Shown one piece after another: positions 16,319-25,300 of a stretch of 64,000 nt of DNA. The translations under genes and the position numbers were made by a program. Source of the stretch: Deltaproteobacteria bacterium. Its GTDB lineage: Bacteria; Lernaellota; Lernaellaia; JACKCT01. Each line of letters starts with the position of its first letter. Position 1 is the first letter of the stretch. The notes beneath the pieces are model-generated. The model saw nothing but the letters and a program-made list of their open reading frames with translations. It was not told where the DNA came from and made no database searches. The stretch is taken from NCBI GenBank assembly GCA_020633895.1, contig JACKCT010000003.1:346159-410158 (forward strand). The letters run 5' to 3'.

Positions 16319-17439
16319 CGAACCCTCCGCAGATTTTGACGCCAGGCCCAGTGCCTTTCGTCCAACAATTCCTCAGCGCCAATCGGACAAATTTCCGTCT
16401 GACCAATCGGACCGGGAATGATCGCCCAGAGCTGATTTCCGACCATCTTCTTATCCAAGGTCAGATATCGCCCCGTTTGGACCGGGTCCGGCGCCGTTTT
16501 GGGCAACAACCCCAGGGTGCCGATCAATTCTTCCGTTTGGCGGCGTTCTTCCGCCGACATTTTTCCGCGTTGTTCGGCCACCGAGACAATCACCATGAGG
16601 CCCATGGCGACGCTCTGGCCGTGATTCCATCGTTGAAAACCGCCGCTCGCCTCGATGGCGTGGCCGACGGTGTGTCCCAGGTTCAAAACCGCCCGTCGTC
16701 CCTTGTCGGTCGTATCCTCGGCGACGACGGTCATTTTTTCCCGCGCGCACATGGAGACGATTTTGACCAACAACTCGTGGTCGTTTTCCAACACGCGGGT
16801 GCCTGTCCGACGTAGCGTCCGGAGGATGCCCGGGTTCAGAGCCAAGCCCGTCTTAACCACCTCGGCCAAGCCGGAACGCACCTCCTTGATCGGCAGAGTG
16901 CCCAGCAGCACCGGCGCCAGGAAAACTTCCTTGGGCTGCCAGAACGCGCCGACCATATTCTTGCCGCCGGAAAAATCGACCCCGGTTTTTCCTCCGAGAC
17001 CGGCATCCACCTGGCCCGTGAGCGTCGTCGGGACGCTGATCCATGCGATTCCGCGCATATAAGTCGCCGCCGCGAAGCCCACCATGTCCGTCAGGACGCC
17101 GCCTCCGATGGCGACAATCAAGCCCCGACGATCGATGCGGTGTCGGAGAAGTCGGCGATAAATCTCCTGAAGTTCGTCCAGGTTCTTTCGCTCTTCCCCG
17201 TCGGGCAATTTGAGGACCACGGCGTCGGGCCGATAATCCCGCAACGGCTTGAGAAAGTCTTTTTCCCAGAGCCGCGCGACTTTCCGACTCACCGCGATCA
17301 CCACCCGCCCCTCGGGGGGAAGAACCTCCTCCACCAGCTTGGCCAGATACCCGGCGCAAAGCTGGGGGTCGTCACTTTTGGCGACGCGGACCGGATGAGG
17401 ATAGGGCTCTCCGGGCCATGTCAGGCGTCGATACGCCAA
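16315..17439 (-). CDS. aroB: 3-dehydroquinate synthase
   Basis: A 374-residue enzyme of the shikimate pathway, converting DAHP to 3-dehydroquinate with NAD and a divalent metal in the cytoplasm. Diagnostic features are IGGGVLTDMVGFAAATYMRG (111-130, NAD site), VPTTLTGQVDAGLGGKTGVD (136-155), and metal ligands expected at Glu193 (GLAEVVK), His256 (NLGHTVGHA) and His273 (WNHGQSV). The family usually has Asn after KTGV; here it is Asp155. It follows pilQ by 93 bases, an arrangement also known in gamma-proteobacteria (pilQ-aroK-aroB); no aroK is present here. It overlaps the lipoprotein gene by ATGA. Confidence 0.97.
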   Translation of the reverse strand: MAYRRLTWPGEPYPHPVRVAKSDDPQLCAGYLAKLVEEVLPPEGRVVIAVSRKVARLWEKDFLKPLRDYRPDAVVLKLPDGEERKNLDELQEIYRRLLRHRIDRRGLIVAIGGGVLTDMVGFAAATYMRGIAWISVPTTLTGQVDAGLGGKTGVDFSGGKNMVGAFWQPKEVFLAPVLLGTLPIKEVRSGLAEVVKTGLALNPGILRTLRRTGTRVLENDHELLVKIVSMCAREKMTVVAEDTTDKGRRAVLNLGHTVGHAIEASGGFQRWNHGQSVAMGLMVIVSVAEQRGKMSAEERRQTEELIGTLGLLPKTAPDPVQTGRYLTLDKKMVGNQLWAIIPGPIGQTEICPIGAEELLDERHWAWRQNLRRVR

Positions 17440-17532
17440 CTCAACCTCCGTGCGGCCGGATCGGCGGCTCGGGACCGTTCAACGATGAAATTGTCAAAGA
17501 TCGTCGTCGCGCCGTCAATCGGCCCGGCCGGA

Positions 17533-19011
17533 TTAAACGACCGGCTTGTCCTGCACGATACGCGGCGTGATGAAAATCAACAGCTCCGAACGGCCCGACA
17601 CGTGCTTCCGATCGCGGAAGAAATATCCCAGGATCGGAATGCGCGACAGCCAGGGCACCGCCAGTTCGGAACGGGTTTCCTCGGACGTGAAGATGCCGCC
17701 GATGACCGTGGTTTCGCCGTTGCGCACCAGGGTCTCGGTCTCAGCCTCCTTCTTGTCGATGGCCGGGTCGCCGGTCGACGTCGGGATAGCCGTGTTCGGC
17801 GCGTTCTTCGCGATTTTGATGACCATAACGATGCTCTTGTCGTTGGTCACATGGGGCGTCACCGTCAGATTCAGGTTCGCTTCGATGAACGACAGGGACG
17901 TTTCACCCTGCTGCCGGATCTGGAACGGGATGCTGGTACCCTGCGTGATGGACGCCTCTTTGTTGTCGAGGGTCATGATTTCCGGCTGGCTGATCACGCG
18001 GCCTTCACCGCGATTTTCCATGGCCGAAAGCTGCAAGTCCAAGGTCACGACGTCGTTGATCGAGCCCAGCGTGATGCCCACGCCGCCGCCCGCGCCCGGC
18101 CCGATGGGCGCCGGCAGGTTGACGACATAATTGGCGTTGGGGATCGACGGAATTTGCGAACCCTGGGACGTGGAACCGATATTCTGCGTCTGGTTGGCGT
18201 CGGTCGACTCGCCGGTGGCGTTGGCGCCGGTGACGCGCACGCTGTTGGGAAAAGTCAGGCCGGTGGCGTTGCCGTGAGCGGCGTCGGCCACGTACACACC
18301 ACCCCATTTGACACCCAGCTCGCGGGTGAAGTCGGTGGTCGCCTCGACGATGCGCGCCCGAATGAGCACCTGCGGGGTCTGCGTGTCGAGGTTGATGATA
18401 AGTTTCTTGGCTTCCTGCAGGTTCTTGGCCACGTCACGAATGATGATGACGTTGGTCCGCTCGTCGACCGAGACCACGCCTCGGCTCGACAGGACGGTGC
18501 GGACCTGCGTGACCAGATCGCTGGCGTTCGCGTAGGAAACGGGCACCATCTCGAGGATCAGATCCTCGAGCATCAGCGCGGCCTGTTCGGCGGCCAGCTT
18601 CTGCGTGTTTTCGGTCTGCAGGGTCTGCAGCGGCGCGATGCGGATAATGTTGCCGCTCTGCACCATGCCCAGCTTCTTGGTCTTGAGAATGACGTCGAGC
18701 GCCTGGTCCCAAGGCACGTTCTGCAGCTTGATGGTGATTTTCCCGACCACTTCGTCGCCGGTGATGATGTTCATCCCGGAGACCTCGGACAGGACACGCA
18801 GCACCGACTTGATGTCGGCTTCCTGGTAGTCCATCGTGATCTTTTTGCCGAAATACGCCTTCTCCGAGAACTCGCCGGAGAGCGGCACGTAGCCCTCTTC
18901 CTGAGCCCAAGCGGTCGAAGAATGCGTCAGGCCCATCGCCATGACGAACAACGCCGCACCGAGCATGGCGAGATTCCGCCGGCTTTGGACGCGGTTAGCC
19001 TTGATGAACAT
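17533..19011 (-). CDS. pilQ: Type IV pilus secretin PilQ
   Basis: A 492-residue outer-membrane secretin with signal peptide (cleavage after AWA near residue 36). Residues about 55-115 are an STN/N0 domain (YQEADIKSVLRVLSEVSGMN), about 145-210 an N1 domain, and about 215-492 the secretin barrel, with the family signature near the C-terminus (VPWLSRIPILGYFF) and the gate segment VRNGETTVIGGIF. It lacks the N-terminal AMIN domains that bind peptidoglycan in proteobacterial PilQ, so it is shorter than the usual 650-750 residues. AAGGAGG precedes the ATG by 6-7 bases. Multimers form the pore for the pilus fibre. Confidence 0.96.
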   Translation of the reverse strand: MFIKANRVQSRRNLAMLGAALFVMAMGLTHSSTAWAQEEGYVPLSGEFSEKAYFGKKITMDYQEADIKSVLRVLSEVSGMNIITGDEVVGKITIKLQNVPWDQALDVILKTKKLGMVQSGNIIRIAPLQTLQTENTQKLAAEQAALMLEDLILEMVPVSYANASDLVTQVRTVLSSRGVVSVDERTNVIIIRDVAKNLQEAKKLIINLDTQTPQVLIRARIVEATTDFTRELGVKWGGVYVADAAHGNATGLTFPNSVRVTGANATGESTDANQTQNIGSTSQGSQIPSIPNANYVVNLPAPIGPGAGGGVGITLGSINDVVTLDLQLSAMENRGEGRVISQPEIMTLDNKEASITQGTSIPFQIRQQGETSLSFIEANLNLTVTPHVTNDKSIVMVIKIAKNAPNTAIPTSTGDPAIDKKEAETETLVRNGETTVIGGIFTSEETRSELAVPWLSRIPILGYFFRDRKHVSGRSELLIFITPRIVQDKPVV

Positions 19012-19024
19012 CCAGGGCCTCCTT

Positions 19025-19696
19025 CTAACCTTCAGATTCGCGCTCGGGATGCAATTTGATCACCACTTGCACGGTTTCCAATTCATTGAGACCGCCCGGG
19101 ACGAATCGCTGCTCGCTGACCACGACGGCTTCGGGCAGGATCTGCTCGATGACGCCGAGGTTGCGTCCGATGGGAGTGCCCACCGAAACCACATAAGCCC
19201 TGCCCCGAGGATCTTCAAAAATCGCCCGTGGAGACGCCTCGTCGAACACGACGCCCACCAAACGGAAATACTTGATTTCATACTGCGTGAGGACGGTCCC
19301 GTCGTCCGGGCCGAAATCATCGTCCCCGCTTCCAATATTCGACTGACTAAACGGATCGACCTTGTTGATCGGATCGTAAGAATAGACCGGCTTTCCCGTT
19401 TCTTCCTTTTCCGCTTCCTGCAAAGCCGCCAGATCGGCCTCGGCCGGCTTTTCGAATTTCTTCTCCATCTTTTCCTGAGCCATCTCCGCCTCGGTCTTCT
19501 CTTTTTCCGGAGTCGGAGCGGGCGTCGCGACGGCCTCGGGCTTCGCCTCTTCGGCGGCCGGAGCAGCCGGGGCGGCCGGGGCGGGTTCGGGCTCGGGAGC
19601 CGATCCCCCGCCGCAGGCGGAGAGAATCAAGGCGAAGGTCAAAACCAACGCGACCGCCATCGTCGAGGCTTTTGCGAATCGGCAATGCATCGGCAT
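19025..19696 (-). CDS. pilP: Type IV pilus inner-membrane lipoprotein PilP
   Basis: A 223-residue lipoprotein (lipobox LILSAC) with a long Pro/Ala/Glu-rich linker (residues about 33-110) that also holds a helical charged stretch, then the PilP beta-sandwich domain (about 135-215; YEIKYFRLVGVVFDEASPRAIFEDP, GTPIGRNLGVIEQIL). In the family this domain contacts the secretin N0 region and links it to PilNO. The ATG at 19696 follows GGGAGAGAGGG; upstream codons are an open frame without support. The long linker fits a wide periplasmic span. It lies 23 bases after pilO and 13 before pilQ. Confidence 0.95.
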   Translation of the reverse strand: MPMHCRFAKASTMAVALVLTFALILSACGGGSAPEPEPAPAAPAAPAAEEAKPEAVATPAPTPEKEKTEAEMAQEKMEKKFEKPAEADLAALQEAEKEETGKPVYSYDPINKVDPFSQSNIGSGDDDFGPDDGTVLTQYEIKYFRLVGVVFDEASPRAIFEDPRGRAYVVSVGTPIGRNLGVIEQILPEAVVVSEQRFVPGGLNELETVQVVIKLHPERESEG

Positions 19697-19719
19697 CAAA
19701 TCCCTCTCTCCCACGACAA

Positions 19720-20298
19720 TTACTTCTTCGGCGGCGGCGCCGCGGCGGCCGCCGGTTGGGCCTGAGGCACAAAGCGGAATGCCGTCACCGTGCAACTGGC
19801 GTTAACGCGCGTCTCGCCACCCACCAGGGTCGGCTGCGACAGCTTCACGTTGGAGATATTGATAATGCGATCCTGCTTCGAAATCTTATCGAAGAAGATG
19901 GCGATATTATGATAGTTTCCGGTCATCTGCAGCTCGATGGGCACCTCGGCGTACAACGGCCGCGGCGCCTCGGGCAGGACCGTAAAGCTGGTCAATTCGA
20001 TGCCGGAAATGTTCGCGAGATTGGCGAGCATCTTCAGCAGCCCGGGGATGTTCTTGTCTTCGGGCAGTTGGGCCAGCGAATCCTTGAGGCGCAGGTCGAG
20101 TTCCTCGGCCTCTTTCTCGAAGCGCTTGATATCCTGGGCGATGCGCTTGCGATCGCGCGCCTCGTCGATCTTCTTCTCCAACTGGGCCTGCAAGTCGCTG
20201 ATCACCTCTTTCTTCGGGTTGTAAAACATGAAGAGGTAGATCACGCAGACCACCACCATCAGCGCGACGATGATGAGGATTTTCTTGGAATTTTCCAT
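19720..20298 (-). CDS. pilO: Type IV pilus alignment protein PilO
   Basis: A 192-residue bitopic protein: a short cytoplasmic tail, membrane helix about 6-25 (ILIIVALMVVVCVIYLF), a coiled coil about 30-85 (LQAQLEKKIDEARDRKRIAQ), then a ferredoxin-like periplasmic domain (about 95-175) ending in an Ala/Pro tail. It pairs with PilN in the inner-membrane alignment complex. The ATG at 20298 is taken, with AGGGGA 6 bases upstream; a TTG directly before it is in frame but poorly placed. Confidence 0.95.
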   Translation of the reverse strand: MENSKKILIIVALMVVVCVIYLFMFYNPKKEVISDLQAQLEKKIDEARDRKRIAQDIKRFEKEAEELDLRLKDSLAQLPEDKNIPGLLKMLANLANISGIELTSFTVLPEAPRPLYAEVPIELQMTGNYHNIAIFFDKISKQDRIINISNVKLSQPTLVGGETRVNASCTVTAFRFVPQAQPAAAAAPPPKK

Positions 20299-20338
20299 CA
20301 ACGATCCCCTGACCGCTTTCGTGCACGGCTACACGTCG

Positions 20339-20959
20339 TCATTGAAGGTCTTTCGGATATTCCACGGCGCTGTTCAGAGCGAACGACTTGATGATGCCGC
20401 TCTCGGCGCCGCGCTTGCTGGTTTGAGCCATGATCGTGGACAATTCCACGCGAGAGAAAAACGGCGATTTGTCCAGATTGATCATGAACGCCGAAATCTG
20501 AGCGTCGTCCAATGTCGCTCCGTTGATGGTGATGCTCGAACCGTTCTCGGCGATTTCCGTCAGCCACAATCGCGGCGGCACGGCGCTGGCAAGCTGATCC
20601 AACAAATGCACCGGCCCCTTCTGCTTGAGCTTCAGGTTGTCGATGACTTCCAGCTTGCTTTTGAGTTCGGCGCTTTTCTTCTTGAATTCCTCGATCTTGG
20701 CGATCTCGACACCCAGGGACTTAATCTCCACGTCCAACTGCACGATCTTGTCGCGAATCTGGTCTTCTTTGTTGTTGAGCGTCAGTTGGATCGCGGCCAT
20801 CGCCACGGACGTCGCCAAAATCGCCACCAGGCCGATCAAAATCCAGGTGATCGGGATTTCCTTGATGAAGCTGGGCGCGCCGACCGGAGCCGCCGCAGCC
20901 TTCTTCTTACGTCCCGTTTTTCGGCCCGCGGTTTCCGGAAGAAGATTAACCCGAATCAT
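20339..20959 (-). CDS. pilN: Type IV pilus alignment protein PilN
   Basis: A 206-residue bitopic protein with the family's N-terminal signature MIRVNLLPE, which docks into PilM in the cytoplasm. A basic run (GRKTGRKKK) precedes the membrane helix at about 38-58, followed by a coiled coil (about 62-105, KEDQIRDKIVQLDVEIKSL) and a ferredoxin-like domain. The start overlaps the pilM stop as ATGA (20956-20959). It acts with PilM, PilO and PilP to couple the motor to the secretin. Confidence 0.96.
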   Translation of the reverse strand: MIRVNLLPETAGRKTGRKKKAAAAPVGAPSFIKEIPITWILIGLVAILATSVAMAAIQLTLNNKEDQIRDKIVQLDVEIKSLGVEIAKIEEFKKKSAELKSKLEVIDNLKLKQKGPVHLLDQLASAVPPRLWLTEIAENGSSITINGATLDDAQISAFMINLDKSPFFSRVELSTIMAQTSKRGAESGIIKSFALNSAVEYPKDLQ

Positions 20960-22008
20960 TTGTCGTCCGCCCTCCTGAGGGCCAAACCCACGACGACGCC
21001 GCACATGGGCGCCACGTCCTGGATGTACTCCATATCAAACTTATTCGGATTAATTTCGATGTTGTTGAACGGATTGACGACCTCGACCGGGATGCCCACC
21101 TGACGTTCGATGGTCTCGGACAGGCCCTTGTTCTTGGCGCAGCCGCCGGAAAGGAAGACCTTGGAGATCTGCCCCATCGACGAAGTGGCCACGAAGAAGT
21201 CCAAGCTGCGCTGCGTCTCCAGGGCGATGGCGGAGTGGAGATTGCGCATGATTTCATCGAGTTGGTTCTGTTTCTGCGGATCGCCGGAGACCTTCAAGGC
21301 CTCGGCCTCCTCGAAACTCAGCCCGAATTGCTTCTGAATCTCTTCGGTGTAGTGGTTGCCGCCGATGGACATGTCGCGAGTGAAGACCGAACTGCCGTTG
21401 CGCACGATGTTGATGTTGATCACGCCCGCGCCGATGTTGACCAGGGCGATGACCTTTCCGCGCTGCATCTCGTAGTTGATCTCGTACATATTCTGAACGC
21501 AAAAGGCGTCCACATCCATGACGACCGGGTTGAGCCCGGCCTCGTTGATGACCGCCACATAGTCGTTGACCATGTCCTTTTTGACGGCCACCAGCAGAAC
21601 GTCCTGGCTGCCCTGGTCTTCCGAGACCGCGTCCAGGCGCTGATAGTCGATGTTGACCTCGTTGATATCGAACGGGATGTACTGCTCGGCTTCCCACTGG
21701 ATATTGCTGGCGATTTCCTCGTCCGTCATCAGCGGCAGCGTGATCTTGCGAATGATCACCGAATGACCCGAAACCGACGTGGCCACGTCCTTGGCCTTGA
21801 TCTGGTTGGAGTCGAGCAACTTACGGATCGCGCTGACCACCGCCGGGGCGTTCATAATCGTCGAATCGACAATGGTTTCCGGCGGCAACGGCTCAATGCC
21901 GAAGTTAACCAGTTGGTAGCCTGTCTTCGTCTCTTTGAGTTCCAGCACCTTGATGCTGCTGGAGCCGATATCCAGGCCAAGGACGCTCTTGCTCCTTGAC
22001 AGAAACAT
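20956..22008 (-). CDS. pilM: Type IV pilus actin-like protein PilM
   Basis: A 350-residue cytoplasmic actin-fold protein. The phosphate-1 motif is seen at the N-terminus (VLGLDIGSSSIKVLEL, about 9-24), the phosphate-2 motif in GKVIALVNIGAGVININIV (about 190-208), and the adenosine motif near VFLSGGCAKNKGLSE (about 272-286). PilM binds the PilN N-terminus and links the alignment complex to the motor ATPases. The ATG at 22008 is preferred over the GTG at 22020 because GGGAGG lies directly against the GTG. First gene of the operon running to 15518; its promoter is at 22070-22098. Confidence 0.96.
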   Translation of the reverse strand: MFLSRSKSVLGLDIGSSSIKVLELKETKTGYQLVNFGIEPLPPETIVDSTIMNAPAVVSAIRKLLDSNQIKAKDVATSVSGHSVIIRKITLPLMTDEEIASNIQWEAEQYIPFDINEVNIDYQRLDAVSEDQGSQDVLLVAVKKDMVNDYVAVINEAGLNPVVMDVDAFCVQNMYEINYEMQRGKVIALVNIGAGVININIVRNGSSVFTRDMSIGGNHYTEEIQKQFGLSFEEAEALKVSGDPQKQNQLDEIMRNLHSAIALETQRSLDFFVATSSMGQISKVFLSGGCAKNKGLSETIERQVGIPVEVVNPFNNIEINPNKFDMEYIQDVAPMCGVVVGLALRRADDK

Positions 22009-22039
22009 TCGACCGCCCACCTCCCGATGGATCCGTTAA

Positions 22040-22074
22040 ATGATGCCCCTATTGGCTTGATCGGTGGGCATCAT
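22040..22074. promoter_or_regulatory. 9 bp inverted repeat in the pilM promoter/leader
   Basis: Arms atgatgccc (22040-22048) and gggcatcat (22066-22074) with a 17-base loop. One arm covers the proposed -10 of the pilM promoter and the other lies in the leader, so binding or folding here could control the operon. Confidence 0.5.
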
Positions 22075-22098
22075 CGCGAAATTCCTAGGGGGTGTCAA
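22070..22098 (-). promoter_or_regulatory. Promoter of the pilMNOPQ operon
   Basis: On the minus strand TTGACA (22098-22093), 17 bp spacer, GATGAT (22075-22070). The -35 box lies in the loop of a second inverted repeat (tagggg at 22086-22091, ccccta at 22099-22104). Confidence 0.6.
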
Positions 22099-22275
22099 CC
22101 CCTATTTTCCTTTTCGGACCGAGTAAAGCTTTCGGAAAAACGACGCTTTATCGGCCAGTTGCCCCAAAGACAGGAGGATCTTCTTTAAGCTGGGAAGTAT
22201 TTTACCTCAAAATATTCCTATTGACTATGCCGGTCATTCCCGTCGCCCGGCGACCGTTCGATCAAGAAAACGACC

Positions 22276-22312
22276 AAGATAAAAAGCCCTCTCCGAAGTC
22301 GGAGAGGGCTTT
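22276..22312 (-). terminator. Intrinsic terminator of the minor-pilin operon
   Basis: On the minus strand a stem of about 13 bp (aaagccctctccg / cggagagggcttt, 22312-22283) with a tiny loop is followed by TTTTTATCTT. It lies about 43 bases past the stop of the giant PilW-like gene. Confidence 0.93.
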
Positions 22313-22354
22313 GAGGTTCGAAAGAGCCGGACCGCCGCGGCGGTCGATGGTCGA

Positions 22355-25300
22355 CTAGAATTCGGCGAAGGGCCGGACGCCGCCCTCGAGCTGGGGCGCC
22401 ACGTCGGCCTGCGCCGCCCAGTTGCCCAGGCCCACCGGCGGGCACTGGCCGCAGTACGGATCGATACGCAGATTGTCCATCATGTAGTTCGTGGCGTCCC
22501 AGTCGATGAACGGGTCGATCCACCAACCGAACTTGCCTTGCAGGTAATCCACGCACCGCAGCGGAGCGCCCGCGCTACAGGTATAACGACCCACCACCGG
22601 GGTGTTGGCCGTGCAATAGCTCGTGCAGCCCTGCGGGACGAACAACTGGCCGCCGTTCTGAATGGCTCCGAAGCCCGTCGAGGCCGTCTTGCCGACTGTG
22701 CTGAAGGCCAGCTTGGGCGCCTCGTAATAGAAGTTGCTCGTCTCGGTTTTGTAATCCCACGTTTTCGACGCATCGGGACGGTGCCAGACGAAGATATAGG
22801 TCTCCCAATAGTTGGAAGCGCCGGAGACGCGGTTCTTGCACGTCAGCAGGAAGACCGAATGCCAATCGTCGTCCAGACTATCGGAATGGGAGTGCGTCGC
22901 GCTCTGCACATCCTGCACGGAGTTGGCGTTCGCGAACGAGACCTGCGTCTTGACCGTGTTGGTCCCTCGGAAATCCAGCTCCACAAGATAGCCGTTGAAG
23001 GACAGATCCCATGGCGTGTATCGCATGCGGACCGCGAGGTCGAGCCGGCGATTCTGCTCGTTGGCTCTCATATGAGCCTGGACGAAGTAGGCCCCGTCGA
23101 TACGGTGCTGTTCACCCGGGCCGTTACTGCCGCAAACGCCGGAGTTGAAGTTCGACCACAGATAGGAACTGTTCTTCAACTTCGTCAGATCTTGATGGCA
23201 ACTTCCCCACACCCAGGAGACACAGAAGAACTTGATGCCCCATCCTTCGATGCAGTAGTCGCACACGGCAAAGCCGACGTCGAATGCGAATTGGACGATC
23301 CAGTTGAACAAGGTCCCGAACAGGCCGTTGAGATCCGACTGCAACTCGTTGTTGGCGTACTTGAACAAATGGTCGCCGATGTACCAGTGGATGCCCCAGA
23401 ACTGCCAACTGATGATGACGATGTTGTCGCTCTTGAACGGTTTATCGCTGTTCTTGATGTCGTCGTTCTCCCAACCGAACGGATCCCGGTAGCCCTTGCT
23501 GGCCGGATACGGCGGCTTGGAGGTGTTGTCGCTGGAGGGGTTGTCGGACACCGTCGGCGGATAGCACTGGGTATCCATATTGAAGTCGACGATAACCGTG
23601 TACTCCTCGGCGGTGTAGTGGTCGTGACCGCCCACACACTGGTCGTCGCAACTGCCGGCCGTGGTCGAACACGCCGGACGCACGCCGGCCTGATAACCCT
23701 CGGGATGAGTCACCATCAGCTCGAAGGCGTATTTGTACGTAAAGTTCGGGTCCACATATTCACTGAAGATATAGGACCGCTCGCCGCCCGCGTTGGAAAA
23801 CTCGAGAACGTTGACCGACGAGGAATAGCCCGAATAGGTGTACCCGTTGCCGCCGTTGTACAGGTCGGTGATCGCCGGGTCGCCCGCATTGGGGATGGCA
23901 TAGGCGTTGCCGGTGTTATCCCGGCCCAGGTTGAGCCAATAGCCCGTGTAGTGATAGGTGCCGTAGCACTGGCTGGGCGCGTTGTCCACGCTGCCGCAGG
24001 TGCCCGGACAGCTCCCATCGGACTTGATGCACTCATAGGTGCCGTTATCCGGCTCGGTCGGGAAGATGGGATCGCCCGAGCCGTTGTAGCTATTGGTGCT
24101 CCAACGAGTTACACGCCACCAGACGTTGTCCTGATCGGTGAGCACCTGCGTGGCGCAGTCGGGCATCACCTCGCTCATCTCGATCTTGACCAGACCGGTG
24201 TCGCAGTCCGCGCCGGTCAGGCCGCAGGGATCGTTGCCGTCCGGAGTGCCTTCCTCGTAGCAGATGTCGGCTTGCGACGGCGATCCGGCGGTCGTGACCG
24301 CACCCAGTTCGTGGATACGGGTACATCCGACCTGCGACGGATTGGCCTCGTCGGGGCATTCGATCTGCAGAGCGTAGGTGTAGGTCGTGCCCGGACATGT
24401 GTCTTCATACTTATGGTAGCCCACGCAGTCGTTGACGATACCGCAGGCCGCCGGGTCGGTGCCCGAGTCGATCACCTCTTCCAACGCCGTCCAAGGCCCG
24501 GTCGGCCCGGACAGGGTGTCGCGATAAAGCAGGGTAATGGTGGTGCCGATCGGAGGCGCGTCCACGGCACTCGCCCAACGCCAAGCCACGCCGATCGCAT
24601 CGTTCGTATTGTCGGATATATCGTCGACCAGACCGCAATACACGGGCGTCTCGTCGGTGGTCGCGGTCGGGCACTCGCAGTCGAAGCGCCCCTCCTCGAT
24701 GCACGATGCACCGAAGGACCAAGGCTGATCCGCGGTGTCGACCGGGTCGCCCGAGCCGTCGGCGGTGACGCCGGCGACCATGTATTCATACACCGGCGAG
24801 AGCGTCTGGCCCGCGCAGCCCGGAGCGGTGGACGTGTAGTCGGAGCCGTCCAGGGCGTAGAGGCTGGAAACCGGCGCCGTCGTGTCGATGCGCAGGTCGG
24901 GATAGCTGCCGCCGTCGGGCACAATAAAGTAGGCGTTGTTGACCATATTGGCCGAGTCGTCGGTCAACTGGTAGTTGCTCACCGCCCCCGTCGCCACCAA
25001 TGTATCGCCGTACGTCGCCGAATAATCCGACGCCTTGTAGGCGATCACCTTGGCGCTAGGCGTTCCCGTGTCCTCGAAATCGAATTCCCCGGTCGGGAAT
25101 CCGCTCGCGTCCGTTACCAGCATGACCGGCTGCAGGGCGCAGGAGGTGGAATCCACCGTCTTCTTTTCGGTGGAACGATAGACGTAGTACTGCGTCAGGT
25201 CCGGGATGTCGTTGTTGGGCGAAACCGTGTCCTCGCAGAACTCGGAGGGCGACGAACTCCAGGAAACGCGCATGCGATAGGCGTTGGTCAGCGGATCGGA

